Of a DNA stretch of 64,000 nt, positions 8,477-17,182 are shown one piece after another. The translations under genes and the position numbers were made by a program. Location of the stretch: contig NZ_LYPA01000032.1 in the NCBI RefSeq assembly GCF_001675045.1, positions 62,001 through 126,000 on the forward strand, in the 5' to 3' direction. A model generated the notes under the pieces. It did no database searches. It was not told the DNA's origin and saw only the letters and a program-made list of their open reading frames with translations. This DNA is from Paenibacillus oryzae (lineage in GTDB: Bacteria > Bacillota > Bacilli > Paenibacillales > Paenibacillaceae). Position 1 is the first letter of the stretch. The number at the start of each line of letters is the position of its first letter.

Positions 8477-9301
8477 CTATCCCTTAACTGCGCCGGCCGT
8501 AACGCCCTTCGTAATTTTTTCGTTAAAGATAGCGTAAATCACGATAGCCGGAATTGAAGTAAGTACCATAACGGCGAATTGGGAGCCGTAATCGGATGCG
8601 TATTGTCCCGCAAAATTCATGACGGAAAACGGCAGCGTCTTCAAGCTGTTATTACTAATGAAGGTGTATGCCATAATAAACTCGTTCCAGCAGTTCAGGA
8701 AGGTCGTTACCGCAACCGTCACAACAGCCGGCATCGTCAGCGGCAAAATGATCTGAAATACGGTCCGGTAAATGCTTGCGCCGTCCATAACGGCGGATTC
8801 CTCAATCGCCCGGGGAATGCTGCGCATAAAGCCCGTCAGAATAAAGGTGCTGAACGGAACCGACACCGCTGTATAGGGCAAAATAAGTCCCCAATAGGAA
8901 TCCGTTAAGCCCAGCGTCTTGAAGATAGCGAAGTTCGGCAGCAAAGTAGCGTGGATCGGAATCATAATGCCCAGCAAAATAACGCCGAAAAAGAATGCGC
9001 GCCATTTCCACTCCATCCGTGTAAACGCGTAAGCCATGGACAGCGAGATGACCGTTGTCAAAATAATCGTTGCGCCGGATACAATGACGCTGTTAATCAA
9101 ATAACGAACGAATTGGCCGTCTACCCAAGCGTTGATGTAATTTTGCCATTTAATAATATCGGGCCAAACCAAAACGCTATCAGAGAAAAATTCATTGGAA
9201 TCAACTAGCGAAAAGTCAACCAGCCAGACTAGCGGAAATAATTGAACGCATGCGACAAGGAGAAAAAAGATCCAGAGCATGCTGCGGTTTGCTTTTGACA
9301 T
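8477..9301 (-). CDS. Carbohydrate ABC transporter permease, AraQ/MalG type
   Basis: 274 residues with six predicted membrane helices (first at ~8-27, WIFFLLVACVQLFPLVWLV). The EAA-loop motif that contacts the ATPase is visible in ESAVMDGASIYRTVFQIILP. It follows the other permease by 12 bp and precedes GH43 by 39 bp in one operon. Family: binding-protein-dependent permease of the CUT1 class, which imports oligosaccharides. No ATPase gene is present in the operon; a shared MsmX-like ATPase is the common solution in this group and is inferred here. Confidence 0.92.
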   Translation of the reverse strand: MSKANRSMLWIFFLLVACVQLFPLVWLVDFSLVDSNEFFSDSVLVWPDIIKWQNYINAWVDGQFVRYLINSVIVSGATIILTTVISLSMAYAFTRMEWKWRAFFFGVILLGIMIPIHATLLPNFAIFKTLGLTDSYWGLILPYTAVSVPFSTFILTGFMRSIPRAIEESAVMDGASIYRTVFQIILPLTMPAVVTVAVTTFLNCWNEFIMAYTFISNNSLKTLPFSVMNFAGQYASDYGSQFAVMVLTSIPAIVIYAIFNEKITKGVTAGAVKG

Positions 9302-9313
9302 CTTGTTCTCTCC

Positions 9314-10204
9314 TTAATAATCCAGATTTTTGTTTTTCATAATGCGGTTCAACAGGAAGGTAACGAGCAGGCAGACGATAATAAACATGATTGAAATCGC
9401 GTTGGCGTAGCCATAATTGCTGGCCGAAAACGCCTGATTATATAGGTATACCGCAAGAAACTGAGTAGAATCGCCGGGACCGCCGTTTGTGGTCAGGAAC
9501 ACCGTTTCCATCTGCTTCAATGCCGTAATCATAGCCAAGGTCACTTGTACCGTAATAACCGGGGAAAGCAGCGGAACCGTAATGCGCCAGTGAAGCTTGA
9601 TGCCCGTTGCTCCGTCCAGACGCGCCGCTTCATATAACTCCTCGGGAATGCCTTTAACGCCTGCATAATAGAACAACAGACCCCAGCCAAAGCCGGACCA
9701 GATCAGAATGGACAGGAGAGAGCCAAGCGCCGTGCTGGAGTCGCCCAGCCAAACATGCTGCAATGATTCCAGTCCCAGAAAGCCCAAAACTTTGTTCAAC
9801 AAGCCAAATGTCGGGTCAAGCAGCGAAAGCCACATTCTGGAAATAACGACAACAGATATTACGCAAGGGATAAAAAAGATGGTGCGGAACCATTTTTCCG
9901 CTTTGCCGCCGATCCGATCCAGCATAATCGCAAAAAAGATACAAATGGGATGCTGGATCAAGACAAAGCCCAGTCCCAGCAGCAGCGCATTGCGAAGGGA
10001 AAGCCAGAAGCGCTCGTCGTGCAGAAGCAGCTCCTTGAAATTGCTGAGTCCAACCATATCAACGCTTGTTCCGGGCGCAATCGTGTTCGTCAAGGAGTAA
10101 TACCCGCTCAAAATGATAGGGGCTACAAAGGTCAGGATGAAAAAAGCCAATCCCGGGAAGACGAATATAAATATCGCCATCCGATCGCTTAATACTTTAT
10201 GCAT
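9314..10204 (-). CDS. Carbohydrate ABC transporter permease, LplB/MalF type
   Basis: 296 residues, six predicted membrane helices beginning at ~8-30 (MAIFIFVFPGLAFFILTFVA). The EAA loop is visible in ELYEAARLDGATGIKLHWRI followed by TVPLL. ATG 10204 follows GGGAGGAG. It partners the AraQ-type permease downstream and the solute-binding protein upstream. A hairpin between this gene and the solute-binding-protein gene (10229-10260) probably lowers permease expression relative to the binding protein. Confidence 0.92.
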   Translation of the reverse strand: MHKVLSDRMAIFIFVFPGLAFFILTFVAPIILSGYYSLTNTIAPGTSVDMVGLSNFKELLLHDERFWLSLRNALLLGLGFVLIQHPICIFFAIMLDRIGGKAEKWFRTIFFIPCVISVVVISRMWLSLLDPTFGLLNKVLGFLGLESLQHVWLGDSSTALGSLLSILIWSGFGWGLLFYYAGVKGIPEELYEAARLDGATGIKLHWRITVPLLSPVITVQVTLAMITALKQMETVFLTTNGGPGDSTQFLAVYLYNQAFSASNYGYANAISIMFIIVCLLVTFLLNRIMKNKNLDY

Positions 10205-10228
10205 GATGCCACTCCTCCCAAGAGAGAC

Positions 10229-10260
10229 AAAAAGGGCAGATCACGATGTCCGCCCTTTTC
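10229..10260 (-). terminator. Intra-operon attenuating hairpin
   Basis: On the minus strand AAAAGGGC pairs with GCCCTTTTT, 10 bases after the solute-binding-protein stop and 25 bases before the permease start. Partial termination here would give more binding protein than permease, a common arrangement. Confidence 0.7.
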
Positions 10261-10271
10261 GATTTTTCTGT

Positions 10272-11615
10272 TTATTTTTTGCTTGCCGCTTTATCGAGCT
10301 CAGCCGCAAACTCTTCAGGGGTAATGTTGCCAATCGCCAGCTTGCCGAGAGCCGTCTGAGCCGCGTCTTTGAAGGAAGCTGTGCTGGCATCGATTAACAG
10401 GATGCCTGTTGTGGACGTTGCTTCCAGCAAAATATTGGCCAGTTCCTTTTGCACTTCGGTTTCTTTGCCAGTCAGCTCATATTTCTGGGCGGGAACAGCA
10501 GCTCCAGTGTCCCATGCTACCTTCGCCCATTGATCGGCGCTCATCATAAAGTCAAAGAATTTTTTCGCTTCCTCTTTATTTTTGGAGGCTTCAACCAGGG
10601 AATAGCCGCCGCCGTTCCAGGCAATCAGATCATTGATGCCGCCTTTTCCGTCATTCACAACCGGGAAGCGGATAACGCCCAGATTGTCGCGGAACGATTG
10701 CGGCAAGCTTTCATTAGAGGCCATGCCAGCTTCCCATGAGCCCATATACCACATCGCCGCTTTGCCTTGAGTAAACAGGTTTTGCGACGCGCCGTAGTCC
10801 ATCGTCATGTAAGCTTTATTGTAAATGCCGTCCTTCACCATTTGCTGCAGCAGCGCTGCTGCTTCTATAACATAAGGATCGTCGGCAAATTTCCTTTGGC
10901 CTTTGGCTGCTTCCTTCAGGGATGTTTGCTCGCCGCTAAGCCGTTGATGCAGGTTCTGAAACATGGCGCCAATATTCCACAGGTCCTTGCCGTTCATGGA
11001 AATAGGCTCGATTTTTTTCTCTTGGAACGCTTTGGCTGCAGCCATCAGCTCGTCTACAGTTGTTGGAACCTTGATGCCATTGTCCTGGAACAAGGCTTTA
11101 TTGTAATAAATAACGGAATAGTCGCTGTTGCGCGGCAAGCCGTAAATTTTATCGTTAAACGTAAATCCCGTAAATACGCCCGGCAGGAAGTTATACTTTT
11201 CGCCTTCATAATCCTTTGGATTCAGCTCGGTCACGTAACCGGCCGCTACAAGCGTATCCAGCTCGGCGCCGTTATGGACCATTGTAATGTCGATTGGCTC
11301 GTTGGAGGCCATGTAAGCTTTAAGCTTGTTTTTAAACGGCTCCTCCGCAAGCGCCTCAACGTCGATTTTTACATTTGGATTTTCTTTTACGTAATTGTCG
11401 ATAACCGTTTGCTCCGCCAAGCCTTGGCCGGATTTGCGGTCAGGCAGGTTGGAGAAGAATCGGAGCGTAACTTGCTTGGTCTCGCCGGATGTATTCGTAT
11501 TAGAAGGAGTGTTTCCCGGCTTGCTTGCTCCATCGTTGCTTCCGCAAGCGGATAAAACAGTTGTAAGCGCAACAGTAAGCGCCATTAACGAAAACGCTGT
11601 CTTTTTCTTCATCAT
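10272..11615 (-). CDS. Extracellular solute-binding protein (family 1) lipoprotein
   Basis: 447 residues. Lipoprotein signal MMKKKTAFSLMALTVALTTV with lipobox LSAC (Cys ~24), followed by a Gly/Asn/Ser/Thr-rich tether, so it is anchored on the outer face of the membrane. The mature part is a family-1 sugar-binding protein (VTLRFFSNLPDRKSGQG; later AMWYMGSWEAGMASNE). First gene of the operon with two permeases and GH43; the ligand is probably a xylo- or arabino-oligosaccharide. The TGAGGGGGA site fits the ATG at 11615; the next ATG is adjacent. It is transcribed divergently from the YesM/YesN-type two-component system, its likely regulator. Confidence 0.9.
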   Translation of the reverse strand: MMKKKTAFSLMALTVALTTVLSACGSNDGASKPGNTPSNTNTSGETKQVTLRFFSNLPDRKSGQGLAEQTVIDNYVKENPNVKIDVEALAEEPFKNKLKAYMASNEPIDITMVHNGAELDTLVAAGYVTELNPKDYEGEKYNFLPGVFTGFTFNDKIYGLPRNSDYSVIYYNKALFQDNGIKVPTTVDELMAAAKAFQEKKIEPISMNGKDLWNIGAMFQNLHQRLSGEQTSLKEAAKGQRKFADDPYVIEAAALLQQMVKDGIYNKAYMTMDYGASQNLFTQGKAAMWYMGSWEAGMASNESLPQSFRDNLGVIRFPVVNDGKGGINDLIAWNGGGYSLVEASKNKEEAKKFFDFMMSADQWAKVAWDTGAAVPAQKYELTGKETEVQKELANILLEATSTTGILLIDASTASFKDAAQTALGKLAIGNITPEEFAAELDKAASKK

Positions 11616-11662
11616 GTCAAATCCCCCTCATTGTAATCCGGTATCTGCCGGTTCATGTTTGT

Positions 11663-11690
11663 ATCATAACAAGCCATCCGCATGCTGTAA
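11663..11690 (-). promoter_or_regulatory. Candidate sigma-A promoter of the transport operon
   Basis: On the minus strand TTACAG, 16 bases, TATGAT, located about 50 bases before the solute-binding-protein start. The match is partial. Confidence 0.4.
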
Positions 11691-11789
11691 GTAGAGAATC
11701 ATCGCGTAAGGTTTAGATTTATATCATAACCTCTTTCGCTTATTGTTAACCAAGTCCGGGCAGGCTACACTGAAAGTATGCTTCAATAC

Positions 11790-12011
11790 GGGGCTGTCCG
11801 AATAGTCTGTTACGGTGAATAAATATTCAGCAAAACCGGTACCTGCAGGAAAAGGGTGTCTTGGAAGCTCAAACCTATTTGTCGGCTTTTTTTTGATCCT
11901 ATTTTGTAGTGGATAAAAGCCGACAAAAAAACTCGCCCTCAAGACACCCTTTCCCCTCCGGTCCTTTCTGTTGAATAGTTATTCGTTCCGTTTGACTTTT
12001 CGGACAATCCC
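11790..12011 (+). mobile_element. MITE-like hairpin element, family 1, copy 1
   Basis: 222 bp with terminal inverted repeats GGGGCTGTCCGAATAGTC and GACTTTTCGGACAATCCC. Inner arms carry AAAAGGGTGTCTTGG against CAAGACACCCTTT, and an inner stem GTCGGCTTT against AAAGCCGAC. Almost the whole element folds on itself. No transposase inside. Related copies: 33713-33932, 55809-56030 and the remnant 46981-47080. Confidence 0.85.
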
Positions 12012-12015
12012 TTAA

Positions 12016-12240
12016 TTAAGATGACAAAATGATCAGCATCAGGCCAGAGTGTGAAGGGTTCTGGAGAAATGCCTATGCTTACGAGGTAACGTTCTTTCAG
12101 AACGTTTTAAGCGTTCGCTTGTGTTCCTGGATCTCACCCATTGAACAATTAATTCAGAGAAATCCGGGAACAATGGGCGATCGGAAGAACTTTTCACACG
12201 TCGGCCCGCACCGCTGAAGCTCTTTTGTTCAACTTATATA
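12016..12240 (+). repeat. Family-2 dispersed repeat with a palindromic insert
   Basis: The right end is GTTCAACTTATATA; the left end is worn and abuts the family-1 element. It aligns with the reverse complement of 51550-51737 (shared GGCCAGAGTGTGAA, GGTTCTGGAGAA, AAATCCGGGAACAA, GATCGGAAGAAC). This copy has an extra ~35 bp with a perfect palindrome (12088-12106). It lies directly upstream of the sensor kinase start. Confidence 0.75.
12088..12106. promoter_or_regulatory. Perfect palindrome, possible operator
   Basis: AACGTTCT-TTC-AGAACGTT, 176 bases before the sensor-kinase ATG, in a segment missing from the other copies of the surrounding repeat. Confidence 0.35.
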
Positions 12241-12281
12241 GGCGTCTATTTGAACAACCTCAAAGAGAGTTGGAAGCAGAT

Positions 12282-14105
12282 ATGGTCAAATCCTTTTATC
12301 ATTGGAGCCTGAAAACAAAGCTGATTGTTATCATTCAACTCATCACGGCGCTTGTGGCCGTTACGCTGGGTTATTTTTCGTTTGAAACGTCCAAAACCCA
12401 GATCGTTAACAAGGTCAGCGTTTCAAACCAGTCCGTTATTACGGTGATCGACAACAATGTAACGCGCATGCAGCGCTCGATCTCCGACTGGGCTACTGTT
12501 TTTGTGCTGTCGTCTACGGTTCAGCAAGCCTTGCAGATGCAAGCCAATGAACAGGATGCGCTGGAGTTCGCTCTTTATTCGGGGCCGGCTGCTTCGCTGA
12601 TGGATCAGATGCTGGTTACGGGAAATTTTGATTATTTGGCCTTGTACGGCGAAAGCAGCAGCGATCCGCTTTACCAGGTTGCAACAGATGACAGCAGCGG
12701 CCCCGCCAAGCTGGAAACGATAACGGCCAGCGAGGTATACCGGCAGACGGAGCGGCTAAACGGCGCGCCTTATTGGTTTCCGCTGACGCTTACGAATAAT
12801 GCTTTTATCGAATACAACCGGCAGGGCAAAATGGGCATGAGCCGCATCGTCCGCAGCACGTTGAATGGCGAAAAGCTTGGCGTTATTTTTGTAGGCGTCA
12901 ATCATCAGACAATCCGCAGCCACTATTTGAAAAACCTGTACGATCAGGATCACGGAATTCTTATTCTGGATCAAAACGGCCAGTCGATGCTGGCGGCAGG
13001 CAAAACGTTTTATGAGCCGGATTTGGCTCTGTTTAGTCCACAGGAGAACGATTTGCAGGAACCAAGCGGTTCGCGCGTCACGCAAATTGGCGGAGAGGAG
13101 CTGCTGATTTCCTACAGCGTAATGGACAATGGCTGGCGCATTTATTACGCCGTGCCGCTCCATCTGCTGACGAAGGAATTAAACGCCATTAAATTGTTTG
13201 TTGGCCTGGCTATACTGGGCATCATCGTATTGACCGTGCCGCTGACTACTCTGCTGACGTCCTTTTTGACTGCGCCAATCAAGAAGCTTCTGATCTCCAT
13301 GCGGCGTTTTCAAAACGGGCATTTCGGAGAGCGCGTCGAGGTCAAATATCAGGATGAAATCGGATTGCTCAGCCAAGGCTATAACAATATGGTATTAAAT
13401 ATTAAAACGCTGGTGGACGAGGCCTATGTGCTGCGCCTCAAGGAAAAAGAAGCCGAACTGAAGGCATTGCAATCACAAATCAATCCCCATTTCCTTTACA
13501 ACATGCTGGATATGATTTTTTGGGAGGCCGAAAAGGCGGGGCAGGACCGGATTAGCGACATGGTCATTACGCTGTCAAGACTGTTCAGGCTAAGCCTGAA
13601 CCGCGGTAAAAGCTTTACCAGCCTGGGCAAGGAAAAGGAATTGATCCGGCAATATTTGAAGCTGCAGCAAATGAGATTTGCGGACAAGCTGACCTGCGAC
13701 ATCGACATTCCCGAGGAGCTGGAGCATTACGTCATCCTGAAGCTGCTTCTTCAGCCCTTTATCGAAAACGCGCTGATCCACGGCATCGAGCGCAAGCGGG
13801 AAGGCGGGTACGTAAATGTCAGCGCCAGACTTGACGGCGAGCAGCTTTCTTTTGTCATCGAGGATAACGGAATAGGCATGGATGAAAGCATGCTTAAGGA
13901 AATAACCGAGCTTCAGCCCGAATCGGACGTTTATACCGCTCAGGAAACGGGCGGATACGCCATCCAAAATGTTATTCAGCGCTTGCGCCACTACTATAAG
14001 GATGATTATAAATTGACCTACATCAGCGAGCCGGGCAAGGGCACGCGGGTCGAACTGAGCATCCCTGCTATGACGGAAACCCGGGAGGAAGAAAAGCATG
14101 GTTGA
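12282..14105 (+). CDS. YesM-type sensor histidine kinase
   Basis: 607 residues from the ATG at 12282; the reading frame can begin at a TTG at 12225, but that lies inside the repeat element and has no site, whereas TTGGAAG precedes 12282. A membrane helix at ~12-33, an extracytoplasmic sensor of ~270 residues, and a second helix at ~305-327 are followed by HAMP (~330-380). Then comes the His_kinase domain with its phospho-His in QSQINPHFLYNMLDM (H ~403) and an HATPase domain (FIENALIHGIERK; EDNGIGMD). The 8-bp overlap with the response regulator shows coupling. This kinase type senses sugars together with a binding protein; the divergent transport/GH43 operon is the likely target. Confidence 0.92.
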   Translation: MVKSFYHWSLKTKLIVIIQLITALVAVTLGYFSFETSKTQIVNKVSVSNQSVITVIDNNVTRMQRSISDWATVFVLSSTVQQALQMQANEQDALEFALYSGPAASLMDQMLVTGNFDYLALYGESSSDPLYQVATDDSSGPAKLETITASEVYRQTERLNGAPYWFPLTLTNNAFIEYNRQGKMGMSRIVRSTLNGEKLGVIFVGVNHQTIRSHYLKNLYDQDHGILILDQNGQSMLAAGKTFYEPDLALFSPQENDLQEPSGSRVTQIGGEELLISYSVMDNGWRIYYAVPLHLLTKELNAIKLFVGLAILGIIVLTVPLTTLLTSFLTAPIKKLLISMRRFQNGHFGERVEVKYQDEIGLLSQGYNNMVLNIKTLVDEAYVLRLKEKEAELKALQSQINPHFLYNMLDMIFWEAEKAGQDRISDMVITLSRLFRLSLNRGKSFTSLGKEKELIRQYLKLQQMRFADKLTCDIDIPEELEHYVILKLLLQPFIENALIHGIERKREGGYVNVSARLDGEQLSFVIEDNGIGMDESMLKEITELQPESDVYTAQETGGYAIQNVIQRLRHYYKDDYKLTYISEPGKGTRVELSIPAMTETREEEKHG

Positions 14106-15699
14106 ATTGTTAATTGTGGATGATGAGGAACGCGCGAGAAGCGGCATCAAAACGTTGATTGATTGGGAGGAGCACGGCATAACCATCGTTGGCGAAGCGC
14201 GCGACGGAGTCGAAGCGCTGGAGCTGCTTGAAACAAGACACGTTGATATTATGCTAACCGACATCCGCATGCCGGAGATGGACGGCCTCAAGCTTATTGA
14301 AAGCGTCAAAAGCCTCTACCCGCATATCAAATCAGTCATTATGAGCGGCTACGACGATTTTAATTATGCCAAAAAAGCGCTCAGTCTTGGCGCCAGCGAC
14401 TACCTGCTCAAGCCAAGCCGCCGCCAGGAAATATTGGATACCGTCCTGAAGCTGTCGGACGAAATACAAGCTGAACATGAGCAATCGCAGCATATGGAGC
14501 GTCTGAAGGCAGGCTTCCGCGAAAGCCTGCCCTTGATGCGGGACAAGGCGTTGAGCCGTCTGCTTTTGTCGGAGGACGCGCCTCATGCCAAGCTGCTTGA
14601 CAACCTTGCGTTAAGCGGCCTGACCTTTCCCCATCCCTATTTTGGCATCATCCGTATCCAGATTGATGATTATCTCCAGCACCAGAACCGTTTTGGCGCT
14701 TTCGATTTTGAATTGCTAAAATACGGCTTAAAAAATATTTGCGAGGAAACGTTGTCTCAAGCGGGGATTTGCGCAGCCGTGGAGGAGCAGGACGATATAG
14801 CCGTTATTCTGAACGTGGAGCAGGAAATGACGGTCTCAGCCTTAAAGCCGCTTGCAGAAAAGCTGATCGCCAATGCTGCCGCTTTTTTACGTCTTAGCGT
14901 CTCCGTCGCCATTGGCTCCGCGGACAAAGGCATCAACCAGCTCCGAACCGCCGGACTGCTTGCTGCAAACGCCTTGGATACGGCTTTTTATCAGGGCCCG
15001 GGCAAGCTGATCGACTATGAGGAAGCTATGGATGAAGACTCTCTGAAGACCGCCTATCCCATCGAGCTGGAAAGGCTGGTCCTCCAGTCGGTCCTATCGG
15101 GAGACGAAGGGCAAATCACGTCCGGCCTCCTGTTATTTCAGCAATCGCTTCATCATGAAAAGCAATCCAAGTCATTGGTGCTTAAATTTGCTTTTGCGCT
15201 ATATTTTTCACTGTACCGGCTTTGCATTGAAAAGGAATTGGACGTAAACGCTCTGTTTGGCCAGGACCTGGAGGAGATTACAAAAAAGCTGGCCAAGCTG
15301 AACATCGACAGCATCTATGCCGAGCTGCATAGCACCGCATTATGCATCGCCCGTCAGCTCAACGAAAAAAAACAAAGCAACAAGCTGTTCGAGTCGATTC
15401 TGGACTATATCCGCGAGCATTACAGCCAGGACATCAGCCGGGAAACCGTAGCCAAGGAAGTGTTTATTACGCCCGGTTATTTGAGTCTGCTGTTCAAGCA
15501 GCAGCTTAGAAGCAGCTTCCTTGATTTTCTGCACAAGGTGCGCATGGAGAAAGCATGCCTGCTGCTTAAGGATCAAAGCCTGCGCGTCGCGGATATCGCC
15601 CTTCAGGTGGGCTACAACGATGAAAAATATTTTTTTCAGGTTTTCAAAAAATATATGGGCATGACGCCCAAGCAATACCGCAATACGATCAGCTCTTAA
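14098..15699 (+). CDS. YesN-type response regulator with AraC DNA-binding domain
   Basis: 533 residues. Receiver domain ~1-120 with D8/D9, phospho-acceptor D55 (IMLTDIRMPEMDG) and conserved K in YLLKPSRRQ. A long middle region (~140-420) is as in other YesN proteins. The C-terminal AraC-type double helix-turn-helix is at ~430-530 (VAKEVFITPGYLSLLFKQQL; VADIALQVGYNDEKYFFQVF). It starts inside the end of the kinase gene. The predicted role is activation of the divergent oligosaccharide uptake and GH43 operon when the kinase detects substrate. Confidence 0.92.
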   Translation: MVELLIVDDEERARSGIKTLIDWEEHGITIVGEARDGVEALELLETRHVDIMLTDIRMPEMDGLKLIESVKSLYPHIKSVIMSGYDDFNYAKKALSLGASDYLLKPSRRQEILDTVLKLSDEIQAEHEQSQHMERLKAGFRESLPLMRDKALSRLLLSEDAPHAKLLDNLALSGLTFPHPYFGIIRIQIDDYLQHQNRFGAFDFELLKYGLKNICEETLSQAGICAAVEEQDDIAVILNVEQEMTVSALKPLAEKLIANAAAFLRLSVSVAIGSADKGINQLRTAGLLAANALDTAFYQGPGKLIDYEEAMDEDSLKTAYPIELERLVLQSVLSGDEGQITSGLLLFQQSLHHEKQSKSLVLKFAFALYFSLYRLCIEKELDVNALFGQDLEEITKKLAKLNIDSIYAELHSTALCIARQLNEKKQSNKLFESILDYIREHYSQDISRETVAKEVFITPGYLSLLFKQQLRSSFLDFLHKVRMEKACLLLKDQSLRVADIALQVGYNDEKYFFQVFKKYMGMTPKQYRNTISS

Positions 15700-16793
15700 C
15701 GGACGGCTTTATTCCAGCGGTACTGGTACGTAAAATTCATGCTGCCCGTTTCCAATTGAACCGGGAACAGCTTGCCGTTGGAATAAACCAGCAGGTTGTT
15801 TCCGGCTTTCACAGCACCGTAGTCGGTACCAGCCATCCCCTTGGGCGCATCCACTTGTGCCGTCCATAACACCTTCTGCTCCTCCAGCGAAAGCAGCGAA
15901 AGGCTCCATTTCTTATCGTTTCGTTTTTCCAGATGGCCAACCACGACGTTCCGCCCGTCGTTTTCCGCAACCAGCACTGTTTTTTCCAGCAGATCGGGAT
16001 ACATGCCGTCCAGACGCTGGGTCAGCTCCCAAGCTTCGTCATTCGGCAGGGCCAGCGGTGAAGTCGATGCAAAAAAGTCGTTGCTGAGCGTATCCTTGTA
16101 CGCCGGGTTTTCCGTCACCTTCTGGAGGGAAAAATCTACTTTATAATATTTTCCGTCCAATGCATACAGGTAAAGCTCATCCTCTGAAGCAACGTAATAA
16201 TCGTTGGCGGCATAGCTCAAATTGTCCTCCAGACCAGGATAACGCTTCAGCCACTCTGCTTCGGTCAGCGCCGTTTTCCCCGTCATGGGATCAACAAAAA
16301 ATAACGTTTTTTTCTTTGTGTTGATGGTCAAAATGCCTTCCTTGGTACCTCCGATTACCGATTCATGCCAAACCGATCTGCGATGCCAGGCATTACGGCC
16401 CGTCTCCAAATCAACCGCAATCATCTCGAAACGGGACGTACTGGTGGAGATGCCGTTGGACTGTCCGTTTGGAATGATCATTCGCATTTTATTGATCGCA
16501 AGCCGCTGGCCGTCTTGCTCCGCCAGCACTGTTTTTGAATCCGCCTCAATCCTCACCGACCGGCCTGCGCCGTTAAACACAAACAATACAAACGACCCGC
16601 CCAGAAAACCCACAGCTATAATGGCAGCTAGCGCAACGGCCGCTTTTTTCAAAGCAAACGGCTTGGAGGAGGACCTTTTTACCCAACTGTATGCTACTCC
16701 CAATATAGCAAACGCTATCGCTCCGTAAATGATATAAAGAGTCAAATCCTGTCCAAACCAGCCCGTTGGCTGCCAATTCCGAAAAAAGTCCAT
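15696..16793 (-). CDS. Membrane protein with PQQ-like propeller repeats, function unknown
   Basis: 365 residues. Two membrane helices near the N-terminus (~18-37 and ~50-72, VALAAIIAVGFLGGSFVLFV), then an extracytoplasmic region with propeller-like blades (FEMIAVDLETGRNAWHRRSV; LFFVDPMTGKTALTEAEWL; SLLSLEEQKVLWTAQVDA). Its 3' end overlaps the end of the convergent response-regulator gene by 4 bp, so neither has a separate terminator. No enzyme motifs seen. It may be a sensor or scaffold; I do not assign a function. Confidence 0.65.
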   Translation of the reverse strand: MDFFRNWQPTGWFGQDLTLYIIYGAIAFAILGVAYSWVKRSSSKPFALKKAAVALAAIIAVGFLGGSFVLFVFNGAGRSVRIEADSKTVLAEQDGQRLAINKMRMIIPNGQSNGISTSTSRFEMIAVDLETGRNAWHRRSVWHESVIGGTKEGILTINTKKKTLFFVDPMTGKTALTEAEWLKRYPGLEDNLSYAANDYYVASEDELYLYALDGKYYKVDFSLQKVTENPAYKDTLSNDFFASTSPLALPNDEAWELTQRLDGMYPDLLEKTVLVAENDGRNVVVGHLEKRNDKKWSLSLLSLEEQKVLWTAQVDAPKGMAGTDYGAVKAGNNLLVYSNGKLFPVQLETGSMNFTYQYRWNKAVR

Positions 16794-17182
16794 GACTATT
16801 CCTCCCCAGTTCCTTCGGCCCTTATGCCTTTCTCCAAACCACTCACACCTTGGCCTGACGCTACTTCTCTATGGTTCTGCTTATATATCATCCAGTACGT
16901 TTATTCTGAAAAGTCTACCATATGGAAGAATGTCTCAACAACCATGACCACATTCGTAAGCCAAAAGGCATTACAGCGGTTATAAAAGCGTTGCACACTG
17001 TAGGATAAAAGTCATGTTTTGTGGCTAAAAAAAAGTAAAACGCAAGCCCCAAGGGAAGCCGCTAGGCCCTCCCTCAATGCTTGCGTTTGTGTTGAATCAT
17101 TAAAACCTGCGAACTATCGAACATTTCTTGTCGCTCGGCAGCGTGCGGCGGAAGATTTTCATTGTGTTAGAAAACGCCCCGT
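16794..17182. other. 389-bp intergenic region
   Basis: Contains a decayed fragment of the family-2 repeat at about 16833-16867 (CTCCAAACCACTCACACC, then TTGGCCTGACGCT) and the terminator at 17021-17088. No coding sequence found. Confidence 0.6.
17021..17088 (-). terminator. Terminator of the second GH43 gene
   Basis: The stem AAACGCAAGC with GCTTGCGTTT and an inner AGGG/CCCT pairing lies ~95 bases past the GH43 stop. On the minus strand it is followed by TTTTACTTTTTTTT. Confidence 0.75.

Noticed and set aside
11562..11575. cre-like TGTAAGCGCAACAG near the start of a solute-binding-protein gene
   Set aside because: The second half does not match the consensus and it lies in the signal-peptide coding region, where Val/Ala/Leu codons explain the sequence.
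11790..12011. Insertion sequence with its own transposase
   Set aside because: The element is only 222 bp and contains no coding sequence; it is a non-autonomous element, and no transposase gene is in the window.
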